Origin: Alphaproteobacteria bacterium
Lineage (GTDB): Bacteria > Pseudomonadota > Alphaproteobacteria > RS24
Assembly (NCBI GenBank): GCA_022428185.1
Contig: JAKMCZ010000055.1
Coordinates: forward strand, 1-5,211
Length of the DNA: 5,211 nt
Direction: 5' to 3'
Shown here: positions 1 to 5,181 of the stretch, one piece after another
Position numbering within the stretch: position 1 is the stretch's first letter
Layout: every line of letters begins with the position of its first letter
The notes under the pieces: model-generated
The model's database searches: none
Seen by the model: only the letters and a program-made list of their open reading frames with translations
What the model was told of the DNA's origin: nothing
Position numbers and translations under genes: made by a program

Positions 1-329
1 GTCTCATCATCGCCGCCGCCATAGCCTATGCGATGGGCCATTGGGCCAGCACGCGGTGGATTGCCGGCACAGAAGATAAAGACCCCTCACCGATTGTTAT
101 TGATGAAGTTGTCGGCCTGTGGCTTGCCCTCACCCTCGCCCCCCTTACACCGCTGGGCATTGCGCTGGCGTTTGGCCTGTTTCGTTTGTTCGACATTGTG
201 AAGCCCTGGCCGGTGCGCTGGGCTGACAAAAATATCAGCGGCGCAACAGGCATAATGCTTGATGATGTTTTGGCCGGTATTTGGGCGGCGCTGGTGTTAT
301 TGGCAGCGCGCGAACTCAATCTGATTTAG
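1..329 (+). CDS. pgpA: Phosphatidylglycerophosphatase A, 3' part (partial)
   Basis: The gene is cut by the left window edge; the readable frame begins at position 3 and gives 108 residues before the TAG at 327-329. PgpA is an inner-membrane enzyme that removes the phosphate from phosphatidylglycerophosphate to give phosphatidylglycerol. The visible segment carries the family blocks in the expected order: DPSPIVIDEVVG with its acidic residues, then FRLFDIVKPWPVRWAD, then GIMLDDVLAG near the C terminus. Hydrophobic stretches flank these blocks (VVGLWLALTLAPLTPLGIALAF and the C-terminal AGIWAALVLLAA), as expected for a multi-pass membrane protein. Family members are roughly 150-170 residues, so about a third is missing at the N terminus. 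An internal ATG at 33 is not the true start, because coding sequence continues upstream of it. The stop codon overlaps the Shine-Dalgarno sequence of the next gene, so the two are probably co-transcribed. Confidence 0.93.
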   Translation, partial: LIIAAAIAYAMGHWASTRWIAGTEDKDPSPIVIDEVVGLWLALTLAPLTPLGIALAFGLFRLFDIVKPWPVRWADKNISGATGIMLDDVLAGIWAALVLLAARELNLI

Positions 330-333
330 GAGA
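328..333 (+). promoter_or_regulatory. Ribosome binding site of pncC/cinA
   Basis: AGGAGA begins inside the pgpA stop codon and lies 7 nt before the ATG at 341. It decides the start in favour of 341 over the longer frame from 281, and it suggests translational coupling to pgpA. Confidence 0.75.
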
Positions 334-340
334 AAGACCC

Positions 341-832
341 ATGTTGTTTGAAAAAGAGCTGACCGATAAAGCGACCAAATTGCTGAAACTGGCGGGCGAA
401 AAGAAAATGCGCGTCGCCACGGCGGAAAGCTGCACAGGCGGCTTGATTTCCGCTTTGCTGACCGAAATTCCCGGTTCGTCCGTGGTTATCGGGCGCAGCT
501 TTGTGACCTATTCAAACCGCGCCAAGCACGAAGTACTGCATGTGCCCGCCGAACTGTTGCGCGAACATGGCGCAGTATCCGAGCCGGTGGCGCGCGCCAT
601 GGCACAAAACACGTTCGACATGACGACCGCGCATTTGACAGTCGCCGTGTCAGGCATTGCCGGACCGGGCGGCGGCTCAGCGGAAAAACCCGCCGGAACC
701 GTGCATATGGCAACATGCTCTGAGAATAGTGTTGATCATCACATGCATCAGTTCGGCGATATCGGTCGCACCGAGGTTCGCTTGGCTACGGTTCATGCAG
801 CAATGGATATGTTACTGAGGCATTTCGACTAG
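341..832 (+). CDS. pncC: CinA family protein, stand-alone C-terminal domain (nicotinamide-nucleotide amidase)
   Basis: This 163-residue cytoplasmic protein consists only of the CinA C-terminal domain, which in characterised members (PncC) deamidates nicotinamide mononucleotide to nicotinate mononucleotide, recycling pyridine nucleotides. Visible family motifs are ATAESCTGG (residues 26-34, including the expected catalytic Ser30), TYSNRAK (57-62, with the conserved Lys), GAVSEPVARAMA (77-88), AVSGIAGPGGGS (102-113) and KPAGTV. The N-terminal MoaB-like domain of full-length CinA is absent, which is common in Proteobacteria. The ATG at 341 is chosen because AGGAGA (328-333) lies 7 nt upstream and the family homology starts just inside it; an in-frame ATG at 281 would overlap pgpA by about 50 nt and adds unrelated residues. 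It follows pgpA after 11 nt in the same direction. Its TAG stop overlaps the stop of the convergent downstream gene. The amidase activity is inferred from the family. Confidence 0.93.
   Translation: MLFEKELTDKATKLLKLAGEKKMRVATAESCTGGLISALLTEIPGSSVVIGRSFVTYSNRAKHEVLHVPAELLREHGAVSEPVARAMAQNTFDMTTAHLTVAVSGIAGPGGGSAEKPAGTVHMATCSENSVDHHMHQFGDIGRTEVRLATVHAAMDMLLRHFD
829..832. other. Shared CTAG: overlapping convergent stop codons
   Basis: The palindrome CTAG gives TAG on the plus strand (830-832, end of pncC) and TAG on the minus strand (831-829, end of the COQ10-like gene). The genes therefore overlap by 4 bp tail to tail, leaving no space for a terminator between them; the two transcripts must be antisense to each other at their 3' ends. 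Confidence 0.95.
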
Positions 833-1260
833 CCGTAGATTTCCAGCGCACGCGTTTCAAAAGCGGCGACAAAACGCTCAACGACGCGCCCCATTATCGG
901 CTGAATGATGCGGCGCAAAAGCGGCACGGAAAACTCGAAACGCAATTCAAAATGCACATCGCAGCCGGTCGGCGTGTCTTCAAACGTCCATTGATTGAAT
1001 AAATGCCGAAACGGGCCTTTGGCTTGGTGCACCGTCACCCGCAGCGGCTCAGTGCCAAGTTCAATGCGACTGCTATAGGTTTCACGCAGCATTTTATAGC
1101 CGACGGCCAAATCAGCCAGCATCTCATCGTCTGAACGCTGCCGCACCCGCGAGGCTGTGCAATAGGGAATGAACTCATCATAGCAATCGACATCGGTAAT
1201 CAGGTCGAACATTTGCTGAGCCGTAAAAGGGCTTTGGCGTGTCAGCTCAATCGCCTTCAT
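829..1260 (-). CDS. Type II toxin-antitoxin RatA-like / coenzyme Q-binding COQ10 START-domain protein
   Basis: This 143-residue protein is a complete single-domain member of the START-like polyketide cyclase / COQ10 / RatA family. Family features seen are the N-terminal strand and helix with FDLITDVDCYDEFIPYC (residues 18-34), GPFRHLFNQWTF (82-93), alternating beta-strand residues in VHFELRFEFSVPLL (102-115), and the long C-terminal helix ending in AAFETRALEIYG. Eukaryotic COQ10 binds ubiquinone and aids respiration; the E. coli homologue was described as RatA, a ribosome association factor. Which role applies here cannot be read from the sequence, but the link to lipA is usual in alphaproteobacteria and favours a quinone or respiration role. 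The ATG at 1258-1260 is preceded on this strand by GAGGG with 6 nt spacing; this lies partly in the lipA stop codon, 9 nt separate the two genes, and co-translation is likely. No antitoxin partner (RatB-like) is next to it. Confidence 0.9.
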   Translation of the reverse strand: MKAIELTRQSPFTAQQMFDLITDVDCYDEFIPYCTASRVRQRSDDEMLADLAVGYKMLRETYSSRIELGTEPLRVTVHQAKGPFRHLFNQWTFEDTPTGCDVHFELRFEFSVPLLRRIIQPIMGRVVERFVAAFETRALEIYG

Positions 1261-1269
1261 AACAAACCC

Positions 1270-2244
1270 TCAGGCCTTTTTCCGCTTCGCCAAACGCGCG
1301 GCCTTCAATTTTTCAAAATCTTCATCAGCGTGATGCGACGAGCGCGTGAGCGGCGTAGCCGACACCATGAGAAAGCCTTTGGCGCGCGCCTGTGTCGCCA
1401 GCCCGTCAAACTCGTCCGGTGTCCAAAAGCGGTCAATCGGCGCATGTTTGCGGGTCGGCTGCAAATATTGCCCGATGGTTATAAAATCGATATCGGCCGA
1501 GCGCATATCGTCCATCACCTGCATCACTTCTTCACGCGCTTCGCCCAACCCCACCATTATTCCCGACTTGGTAAAGATTTCAGGGTCAAGCTGCTTGACG
1601 CGCTGCAGCAAGTTCATCGAATGGAAATAGCGCGCGCCCGGGCGAATGGACAAATAAAGGCGCGGCACGGTTTCCAAATTGTGATTAAAAACATCTGGCT
1701 TAGCCGCAACGACGACCTCCAGCGCACCATCTTTACGCAAAAAATCGGGCGTTAAAATTTCAATCGTCGTGTTCGGCGCGGCGGCGCGAATGGCGTGAAT
1801 CGTATCGGCGAAATGCTGCGCCCCGCCATCGTCTAAATCATCGCGGTCAACGCTGGTAATCACCACATGGCGCAAACCCAGCTTAGCAACCGCATCTGCC
1901 ACATGCGCCGGTTCGCTCGTATCAAGCGGCAGCGGCACACCGGTAGCGACATTGCAAAAGGCGCAAGCACGGGTGCAGGTCTCGCCCATAATCATGAACG
2001 TCGCGTGTTTTTGCTCCCAACATTCACCGATATTCGGACACGCCGCTTCTTCGCACACGGTAACCAGATTGTTTTCTTTCACAATCGCGCGGGTTTCAGC
2101 ATAGGCGGCTGAGCCCGGCGCTTTGGCGCGTATCCATTCCGGTTTACGAAGCACCTCGCTATCCGGTCGGTTTTGTTTTTCCGGATGGCGTGGTTTTTGG
2201 GGCTTTTTCGGCGCGCCCGATAGATTGTCAATCACAACGGTCAT
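1270..2244 (-). CDS. lipA: Lipoyl synthase
   Basis: LipA is a cytoplasmic radical SAM enzyme that inserts two sulfur atoms into the octanoyl group carried by lipoyl domains (pyruvate and 2-oxoglutarate dehydrogenases, glycine cleavage H protein). At 324 residues it has the normal length. The auxiliary [4Fe-4S] cluster cysteines are Cys64, Cys69 and Cys75 (CEEAACPNIGEC); the radical SAM CxxxCxxC is Cys90, Cys94, Cys97. The core blocks VVITSVDRDDLDDGGA (127-142), VFNHNLETVPRLY (185-197), KSGIMVGLGE (226-235) and GQYLQPTRKHAP (258-269) are intact. The C-terminal RSSYHA motif, whose serine ligates the auxiliary cluster, reads RSSHHA (301-306), so the Tyr is His. A basic tail RLAKRKKA follows. The N-terminal PRHPEKQNRPD...LRKPEWIR is the alphaproteobacterial form and supports the ATG at 2242-2244, although the Shine-Dalgarno is weak (AAGG, close to the start). 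It leads a unit with the COQ10-like gene 9 nt downstream. Confidence 0.98.
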   Translation of the reverse strand: MTVVIDNLSGAPKKPQKPRHPEKQNRPDSEVLRKPEWIRAKAPGSAAYAETRAIVKENNLVTVCEEAACPNIGECWEQKHATFMIMGETCTRACAFCNVATGVPLPLDTSEPAHVADAVAKLGLRHVVITSVDRDDLDDGGAQHFADTIHAIRAAAPNTTIEILTPDFLRKDGALEVVVAAKPDVFNHNLETVPRLYLSIRPGARYFHSMNLLQRVKQLDPEIFTKSGIMVGLGEAREEVMQVMDDMRSADIDFITIGQYLQPTRKHAPIDRFWTPDEFDGLATQARAKGFLMVSATPLTRSSHHADEDFEKLKAARLAKRKKA

Positions 2245-2293
2245 ACGCCTTATATAGGCGCATTTTCAGCTCATTTATAGGGGCATATTGAAG
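2245..2293 (-). promoter_or_regulatory. ftsB-lipA gap with a small hairpin at the lipA start and possible -10 boxes
   Basis: In this 49-nt gap the perfect arms CGCCT (2246-2250) and AGGCG (2256-2260) enclose TATAT and end one base before the lipA ATG, so the weak AAGG ribosome site lies in the hairpin. On the minus strand TATATA (2256-2251) and TATAAA (2279-2274) could act as -10 elements, but no convincing -35 is present for either. lipA may be read from ftsB, from a promoter here, or both. Confidence 0.3.
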
Positions 2294-2650
2294 CTAGTTG
2301 AGGCGCGGGTCGGTTTTGAAGACGATGGTTTCATCGCGCGCCACCAGACCAAGCACCAACCGTGCGCGCTCATCAAGAAAATCGAGATTGAGCGCATCAT
2401 CGCTCAGCAAATCAACCTGCTGGTGCAATTCATCATTGCCCGCTTTCAATGCTTGAAGTTCAAATTGCAGGCTGGCTTTTTCTTGTTCCAAATCTTCCCA
2501 GCCACGCCAGCCGCGTTCACCTTGTAAAGCCTGCATCGCCAATCCGCCAATCGCCAGCAGCAAAACAAAGCTTGGCACAAGGCGGCGCAGGCGCAGCGGT
2601 TCCTGCCCGACGGTGCGGCTCGATGGCCTTGATGTCACAAAACGAATCAT
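2294..2650 (-). CDS. ftsB: FtsB/DivIC-type septum formation initiator protein
   Basis: This 118-residue bitopic protein has a short basic cytoplasmic N terminus (residues 1-23, RLRR just before the membrane), one membrane helix (about 24-41, VPSFVLLLAIGGLAMQAL), a periplasmic coiled coil rich in Glu, Gln and Leu (about 52-85), and the family's C-terminal block LDERARLVLGLVARDETIVF (residues 92-111). FtsB joins FtsL and FtsQ in the divisome and links early assembly to septal peptidoglycan synthesis. The ATG at 2648-2650 is the only reasonable start, as an in-frame stop lies a few codons upstream, but it lacks a clear Shine-Dalgarno sequence. It stands 49 nt upstream of lipA on the same strand and is divergent from the metal-uptake genes. 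In many alphaproteobacteria ftsB is followed by pdhA, pdhB, pdhC and lpd before lipA; those genes are absent here. Confidence 0.88.
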   Translation of the reverse strand: MIRFVTSRPSSRTVGQEPLRLRRLVPSFVLLLAIGGLAMQALQGERGWRGWEDLEQEKASLQFELQALKAGNDELHQQVDLLSDDALNLDFLDERARLVLGLVARDETIVFKTDPRLN

Positions 2651-2772
2651 TGACTGACCGAATCACGATTTGATTCGCGGGGTCAAGAAAAAATTGCGCT
2701 GTCAGAAACACTCGGCAGCCAAACGTTTCACGCGATTTGCCCTGCTTTCGAGAATGTGCCAAAGTCCGCCCC
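2651..2772. promoter_or_regulatory. Divergent intergenic region with operator-like inverted repeat
   Basis: These 122 bp must hold the start signals for ftsB (-) and for the small-protein/receptor unit (+). An inverted repeat CGAATC N7 GATTCG spans 2659-2677. On the minus strand TTGACC (2686-2681) resembles a -35 box just upstream of it, with TGATTC (2665-2660) after 15 bp as a poor -10, so the repeat would cover an ftsB promoter. A second short palindrome, AAACGTTT, lies at 2721-2728. No good sigma-70 promoter and no recognisable Zur or Fur box could be picked out for the plus strand. Confidence 0.35.
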
Positions 2773-3066
2773 ATGATGAGTCGAGCAAAATCAGCGTCTG
2801 TCGCTTTTCTTCTTCTTGTTCTGCAACTGGGCGTGGCCCACGCTGTGCAGCATGATGTGCATGACTTTGACCCGTCTCACATAACCATTGCGCATGATGA
2901 CGGTGATTGCTTGCTGGCCGATACGCCGCAGGCTAAATCGGCTTTGCCGATTATCCCAATCGCATTTGTCATCTGCACCAGTCATGACGTTCCTCCTACG
3001 CGCACGCGTCATGCCACAAACAAATTTTCAAAAGCAAACCCGCGCGCGCCACCGACCACTCTCTAA
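2773..3066 (+). CDS. Small exported His/Asp-rich protein, putative periplasmic metal-binding accessory of the downstream receptor
   Basis: I do not recognise a named family with certainty. The 97-residue product begins with a good Sec signal peptide (basic MMSRAKS, hydrophobic VAFLLLVLQLGV, cleavage after AHA near residue 24). The mature part of about 73 residues opens with a His/Asp cluster, QHDVHDFDPSHITIAHDDGD, followed by Cys-Leu-Leu; a second hydrophobic patch (LPIIPIAFVIC) precedes SHD and a basic, Pro-rich tail. The H..H....H....H...DC pattern resembles short metal-binding exported proteins often found beside zinc or copper uptake genes, some annotated as zinc chaperones; that link is inference. 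It lies 34 nt before the receptor on the same strand, so an operon is likely. ATG at 2773 or the adjacent ATG at 2776 fits the signal peptide best, though no Shine-Dalgarno is seen; an in-frame ATG at 2737 would add 12 residues with no signal-peptide character. Confidence 0.68.
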   Translation: MMSRAKSASVAFLLLVLQLGVAHAVQHDVHDFDPSHITIAHDDGDCLLADTPQAKSALPIIPIAFVICTSHDVPPTRTRHATNKFSKANPRAPPTTL

Positions 3067-3090
3067 ATTCATTTTTTTACTGATTTAGAG
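3061..3090 (+). promoter_or_regulatory. Perfect 8-bp inverted repeat (hairpin) abutting the receptor ribosome binding site
   Basis: CTCTAAAT (3061-3068) and ATTTAGAG (3083-3090) are exact reverse complements around a 14-nt loop rich in T. The left arm contains the TAA stop of the small gene (3064-3066); the right arm touches GGAGG. In RNA the stem could extend by a G-U and a C-G pair (3060/3091, 3059/3092) into the Shine-Dalgarno. Arm centres are 22 bp apart, about two helical turns, so a DNA operator is also possible. It lacks the GC-rich stem and trailing T run of a terminator. Confidence 0.5.
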
Positions 3091-3095
3091 GGAGG
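3091..3095 (+). promoter_or_regulatory. Strong ribosome binding site of the TonB-dependent receptor
   Basis: GGAGG is placed 5 nt before the ATG at 3101 and fixes that start, which also begins a clear signal peptide. It is the strongest ribosome site in the window and directly follows the inverted repeat. Confidence 0.8.
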
Positions 3096-3100
3096 TTCAC

Positions 3101-5143
3101 ATGAACCGCAAAATGCAAGTCGCCGCTCTGCTCGGCGCAACCATGCTCAGCACAACTGTCTGGGCGCAAGAAACTGACGAGATTATCGTCTTGAGTTCAC
3201 CGTCGCAAAAAGCGGCTACTGAAGTTATTTCAACCACCGAAATTCTTACGGCTGAAGATATTCAGAATAATATCGATGGTCCACTCGGCAATTTGCTGGA
3301 TGGCCTGCCGGGCGTTGACAGTGCAGGTTTCGGCCCCGCTGTCGGCCAACCGCTTATTCGCGGTCTTGGCGGTTATCGTGTTGATACGATGACAAACGGC
3401 ATGAGCATTGGCGATATTGCTGCCACGGCGGGCGACCATGCCAATGCATTGTCGCTGTTTGATACCGATCGCATCGAAGTGCTGAAAGGCCCTGCCGCTC
3501 TGCGTTATGGCGCGTTCGCAGCCACCGGCGTGATCAACAGCTTCAACCGTCATATGGATGGCGCAGCAGACGACACAACCGATGTCTTACTTGGCATGGG
3601 CGATAATGCCGATGAAACCCTGATGGGCTTTTTTGCCCGACGCGGCGACTTCGCCATATCTGCCTTCTCGCAGGATGCTGACAACATCACCATTCCGACG
3701 CATGCTGAAAGTGAAGCCTTTCACGAACAGGAAGAAGCGGAAAGCGACGATGGCGATGACCATGAGGAATTGGTCGATAGCGAGCAGGAAGCCGATGACA
3801 CGGAAAACGAAAGCACAGGCTTCACAGTCTCAGCTCGCTTTGGCGATGATGAAACCAATCTGTCGCTGATGTTGGTCAATCATGAAATGGAATATGGCGT
3901 GCCGGGTCACTCGCATGGTGGTGGTGAAGAAATCGTCATCGACGCTGAACAGCAAACGGCTCAAGCCCGCCTGATACATAATCTATCGGGCAATCGTTTC
4001 GACATGCTGCAAGCCGATTTGACAATCGGTGCGTTTGAGCAAACCGAAGGTGAAACAGAATTTGAGCAAGACAGCATGCATTTGCGCACAGAATTAAGCG
4101 GTGAACGCAATGGTTGGCAAACGCTAGTCGGCTTCGAATTTCGTGACAATGAGCTGACGGCTACGACTCATGAGGATGAGGATGAGGATGAAGGCGCAGT
4201 CGATGACGAACATGGTCACGGCTTTTATTTGCCCAATACCAAGCGGTCACAATATGGTCTGTTTGTGTTTGCCGAACGCGAGCGCAATGATTGGCTGAGC
4301 GAAGTGGCTTTGCGCTTTGATAGTGTCGACCAAGAGTCAAATCACGTTGATGAGCCAGATGAAAATGCCGACGTGTCGCATGACCTGACCAATTTCTCTG
4401 TCGGTCTGGCGCGCAAGCTGGAAGGTAACATGCTGCTTGGCGGCTCACTTTCTTCAACTGAACGCGCACCCAGCCAGGTCGAGCTTTTTGCTGAGGGTGA
4501 TCATGTTGCCGTTGGTCGAAACGAAGAAGGCGACCCGCAATTGGATAAGGAAACCTCGCTGTCCACCGAGCTCTATCTGCGTCGTAATTGGGGCATGAGC
4601 AGTTTGCGTTTTGCGCTCTTCAATAATGACTATAGCGACTTCATTTACATGAAGCGCAACTCGGTCCGCGATGAAGCCGATGATGGTATTCTGGGCTTTG
4701 ACTATGATCAGCAGGATGCCGAACTGTCGGGTTATGAAGTCGAATATCTGACGGGCTTCGCCATTGGCGGTCGCACACTGGATGTCAAGCTGAGCTATAG
4801 CGCGATTACCGGTGAACTGGCCGATGGTGGCAATCTGCCCGCCATGCCGCCGGAAAAAATCGGCCTAGGCTTCGGAATGGATTTCAACGCATTCCGCCTC
4901 AATGTTGATGTTGAGGATGCTGCCGATCAAACCGACACGGGCGTGGAAGAGCTGGCCACCGATGGCTACACATCAATTGATGTCAGCGCCGGATGGTCGC
5001 CTGCGCGTTATGAAGGTCTCCACATCACGGCGGGAATTCGCAATGTGACGGATGAAGAAATTCGCCATCACACCAGCCCGTTGAAGGATTTACTACCGGA
5101 ACCGGGACAGGATATCCGCCTGATCGCACGGTATCGGTTTTAA
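3101..5143 (+). CDS. ZnuD-like TonB-dependent outer-membrane receptor (probable zinc or other metal uptake)
   Basis: This complete 680-residue receptor has a Sec signal peptide cleaved after VWA (residue 22) and a TonB-box-like DEIIVLS (26-32). The plug domain (about 35-150) contains LGNLLDGLPGV, QPLIRGLGGYRV and RIEVLKGPAALRYG, and a 22-stranded barrel ending in Phe680 follows. Features of the ZnuD group are DHA in the plug (Asp112-His113, aligned by eye with the Asp99/His100 zinc ligands of meningococcal ZnuD), YGVPGHSH (265-272), STERAPSQVELFAEGDH (452-468), LPAMPPEKIGLG and HHTSPLKDLLPEPG (656-669). Predicted loops are metal-ligand rich: residues 201-238 hold 19 acidic residues of 38 plus three His; 261-277 holds His261, 270 and 272; 357-374 holds an (Glu-Asp) run and three His. 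ZnuD moves zinc across the outer membrane using TonB energy. Here zinc is inferred; copper, nickel or a metal chelate remain possible. It follows the small His-rich gene after 34 nt and ends before an intrinsic terminator. Confidence 0.93.
   Translation: MNRKMQVAALLGATMLSTTVWAQETDEIIVLSSPSQKAATEVISTTEILTAEDIQNNIDGPLGNLLDGLPGVDSAGFGPAVGQPLIRGLGGYRVDTMTNGMSIGDIAATAGDHANALSLFDTDRIEVLKGPAALRYGAFAATGVINSFNRHMDGAADDTTDVLLGMGDNADETLMGFFARRGDFAISAFSQDADNITIPTHAESEAFHEQEEAESDDGDDHEELVDSEQEADDTENESTGFTVSARFGDDETNLSLMLVNHEMEYGVPGHSHGGGEEIVIDAEQQTAQARLIHNLSGNRFDMLQADLTIGAFEQTEGETEFEQDSMHLRTELSGERNGWQTLVGFEFRDNELTATTHEDEDEDEGAVDDEHGHGFYLPNTKRSQYGLFVFAERERNDWLSEVALRFDSVDQESNHVDEPDENADVSHDLTNFSVGLARKLEGNMLLGGSLSSTERAPSQVELFAEGDHVAVGRNEEGDPQLDKETSLSTELYLRRNWGMSSLRFALFNNDYSDFIYMKRNSVRDEADDGILGFDYDQQDAELSGYEVEYLTGFAIGGRTLDVKLSYSAITGELADGGNLPAMPPEKIGLGFGMDFNAFRLNVDVEDAADQTDTGVEELATDGYTSIDVSAGWSPARYEGLHITAGIRNVTDEEIRHHTSPLKDLLPEPGQDIRLIARYRF
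4172..4189 (+). repeat. Hexanucleotide repeat GAGGAT x3 within the receptor
   Basis: Three perfect tandem GAGGAT units encode alternating Glu-Asp (residues 358-363), followed by a degenerate GATGAA-type continuation. The unit is a multiple of three, so slippage would lengthen or shorten an acidic, probably surface-exposed loop without breaking the frame. Confidence 0.8.
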
Positions 5144-5160
5144 TACACCTTTGCGTTAAA

Positions 5161-5172
5161 GCGCTTCGGCGC
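5161..5172 (+). other. Mini-hairpin with C(UUCG)G tetraloop downstream of the receptor
   Basis: GCGC-TTCG-GCGC forms a 4-bp GC stem closed by the exceptionally stable C(UUCG)G tetraloop, 17 nt after the receptor stop codon. It has no T run after it, so it is not itself a terminator; it may protect the 3' end or aid folding of the terminator that follows. Confidence 0.5.
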
Positions 5173-5181
5173 GACAAAAAG

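Noticed and set aside
281..340. In-frame upstream ATG extending the CinA-family protein by 20 residues
   Set aside because: It lies inside pgpA, has no ribosome site, and the added residues do not match the family; AGGAGA supports the start at 341.
829..1260. Toxin gene of a RatA/RatB toxin-antitoxin pair
   Set aside because: No RatB-like partner is adjacent, and the lipA-linked position fits a housekeeping coenzyme Q-binding protein.
1213..1755. Long plus-strand open frame antisense to lipA
   Set aside because: It is basic, low-complexity sequence with no recognisable domain; lipA on the other strand has full family conservation over the same bases.
2651..2772. Possible Zur or Fur box controlling the metal cassette
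   Set aside because: No GTNAT..ATNAC-type or Fur-like palindrome could be found; only the unrelated GAATC/GATTC repeat and AAACGTTT are present.
2517..2774. Minus-strand open frame covering the ftsB start and the divergent region
   Set aside because: No domain or ribosome site is seen, and it overlaps ftsB in another frame and the signal-bearing intergenic region.
3061..3090. Intrinsic terminator between the small gene and the receptor
   Set aside because: The stem is AT-rich with the T run in the loop and no T run after it; a cis-regulatory hairpin or operator fits better.
3230..3553. Minus-strand open frame antisense to the receptor plug domain
   Set aside because: The plus strand shows intact plug motifs over the same bases; the antisense product has no recognisable features.
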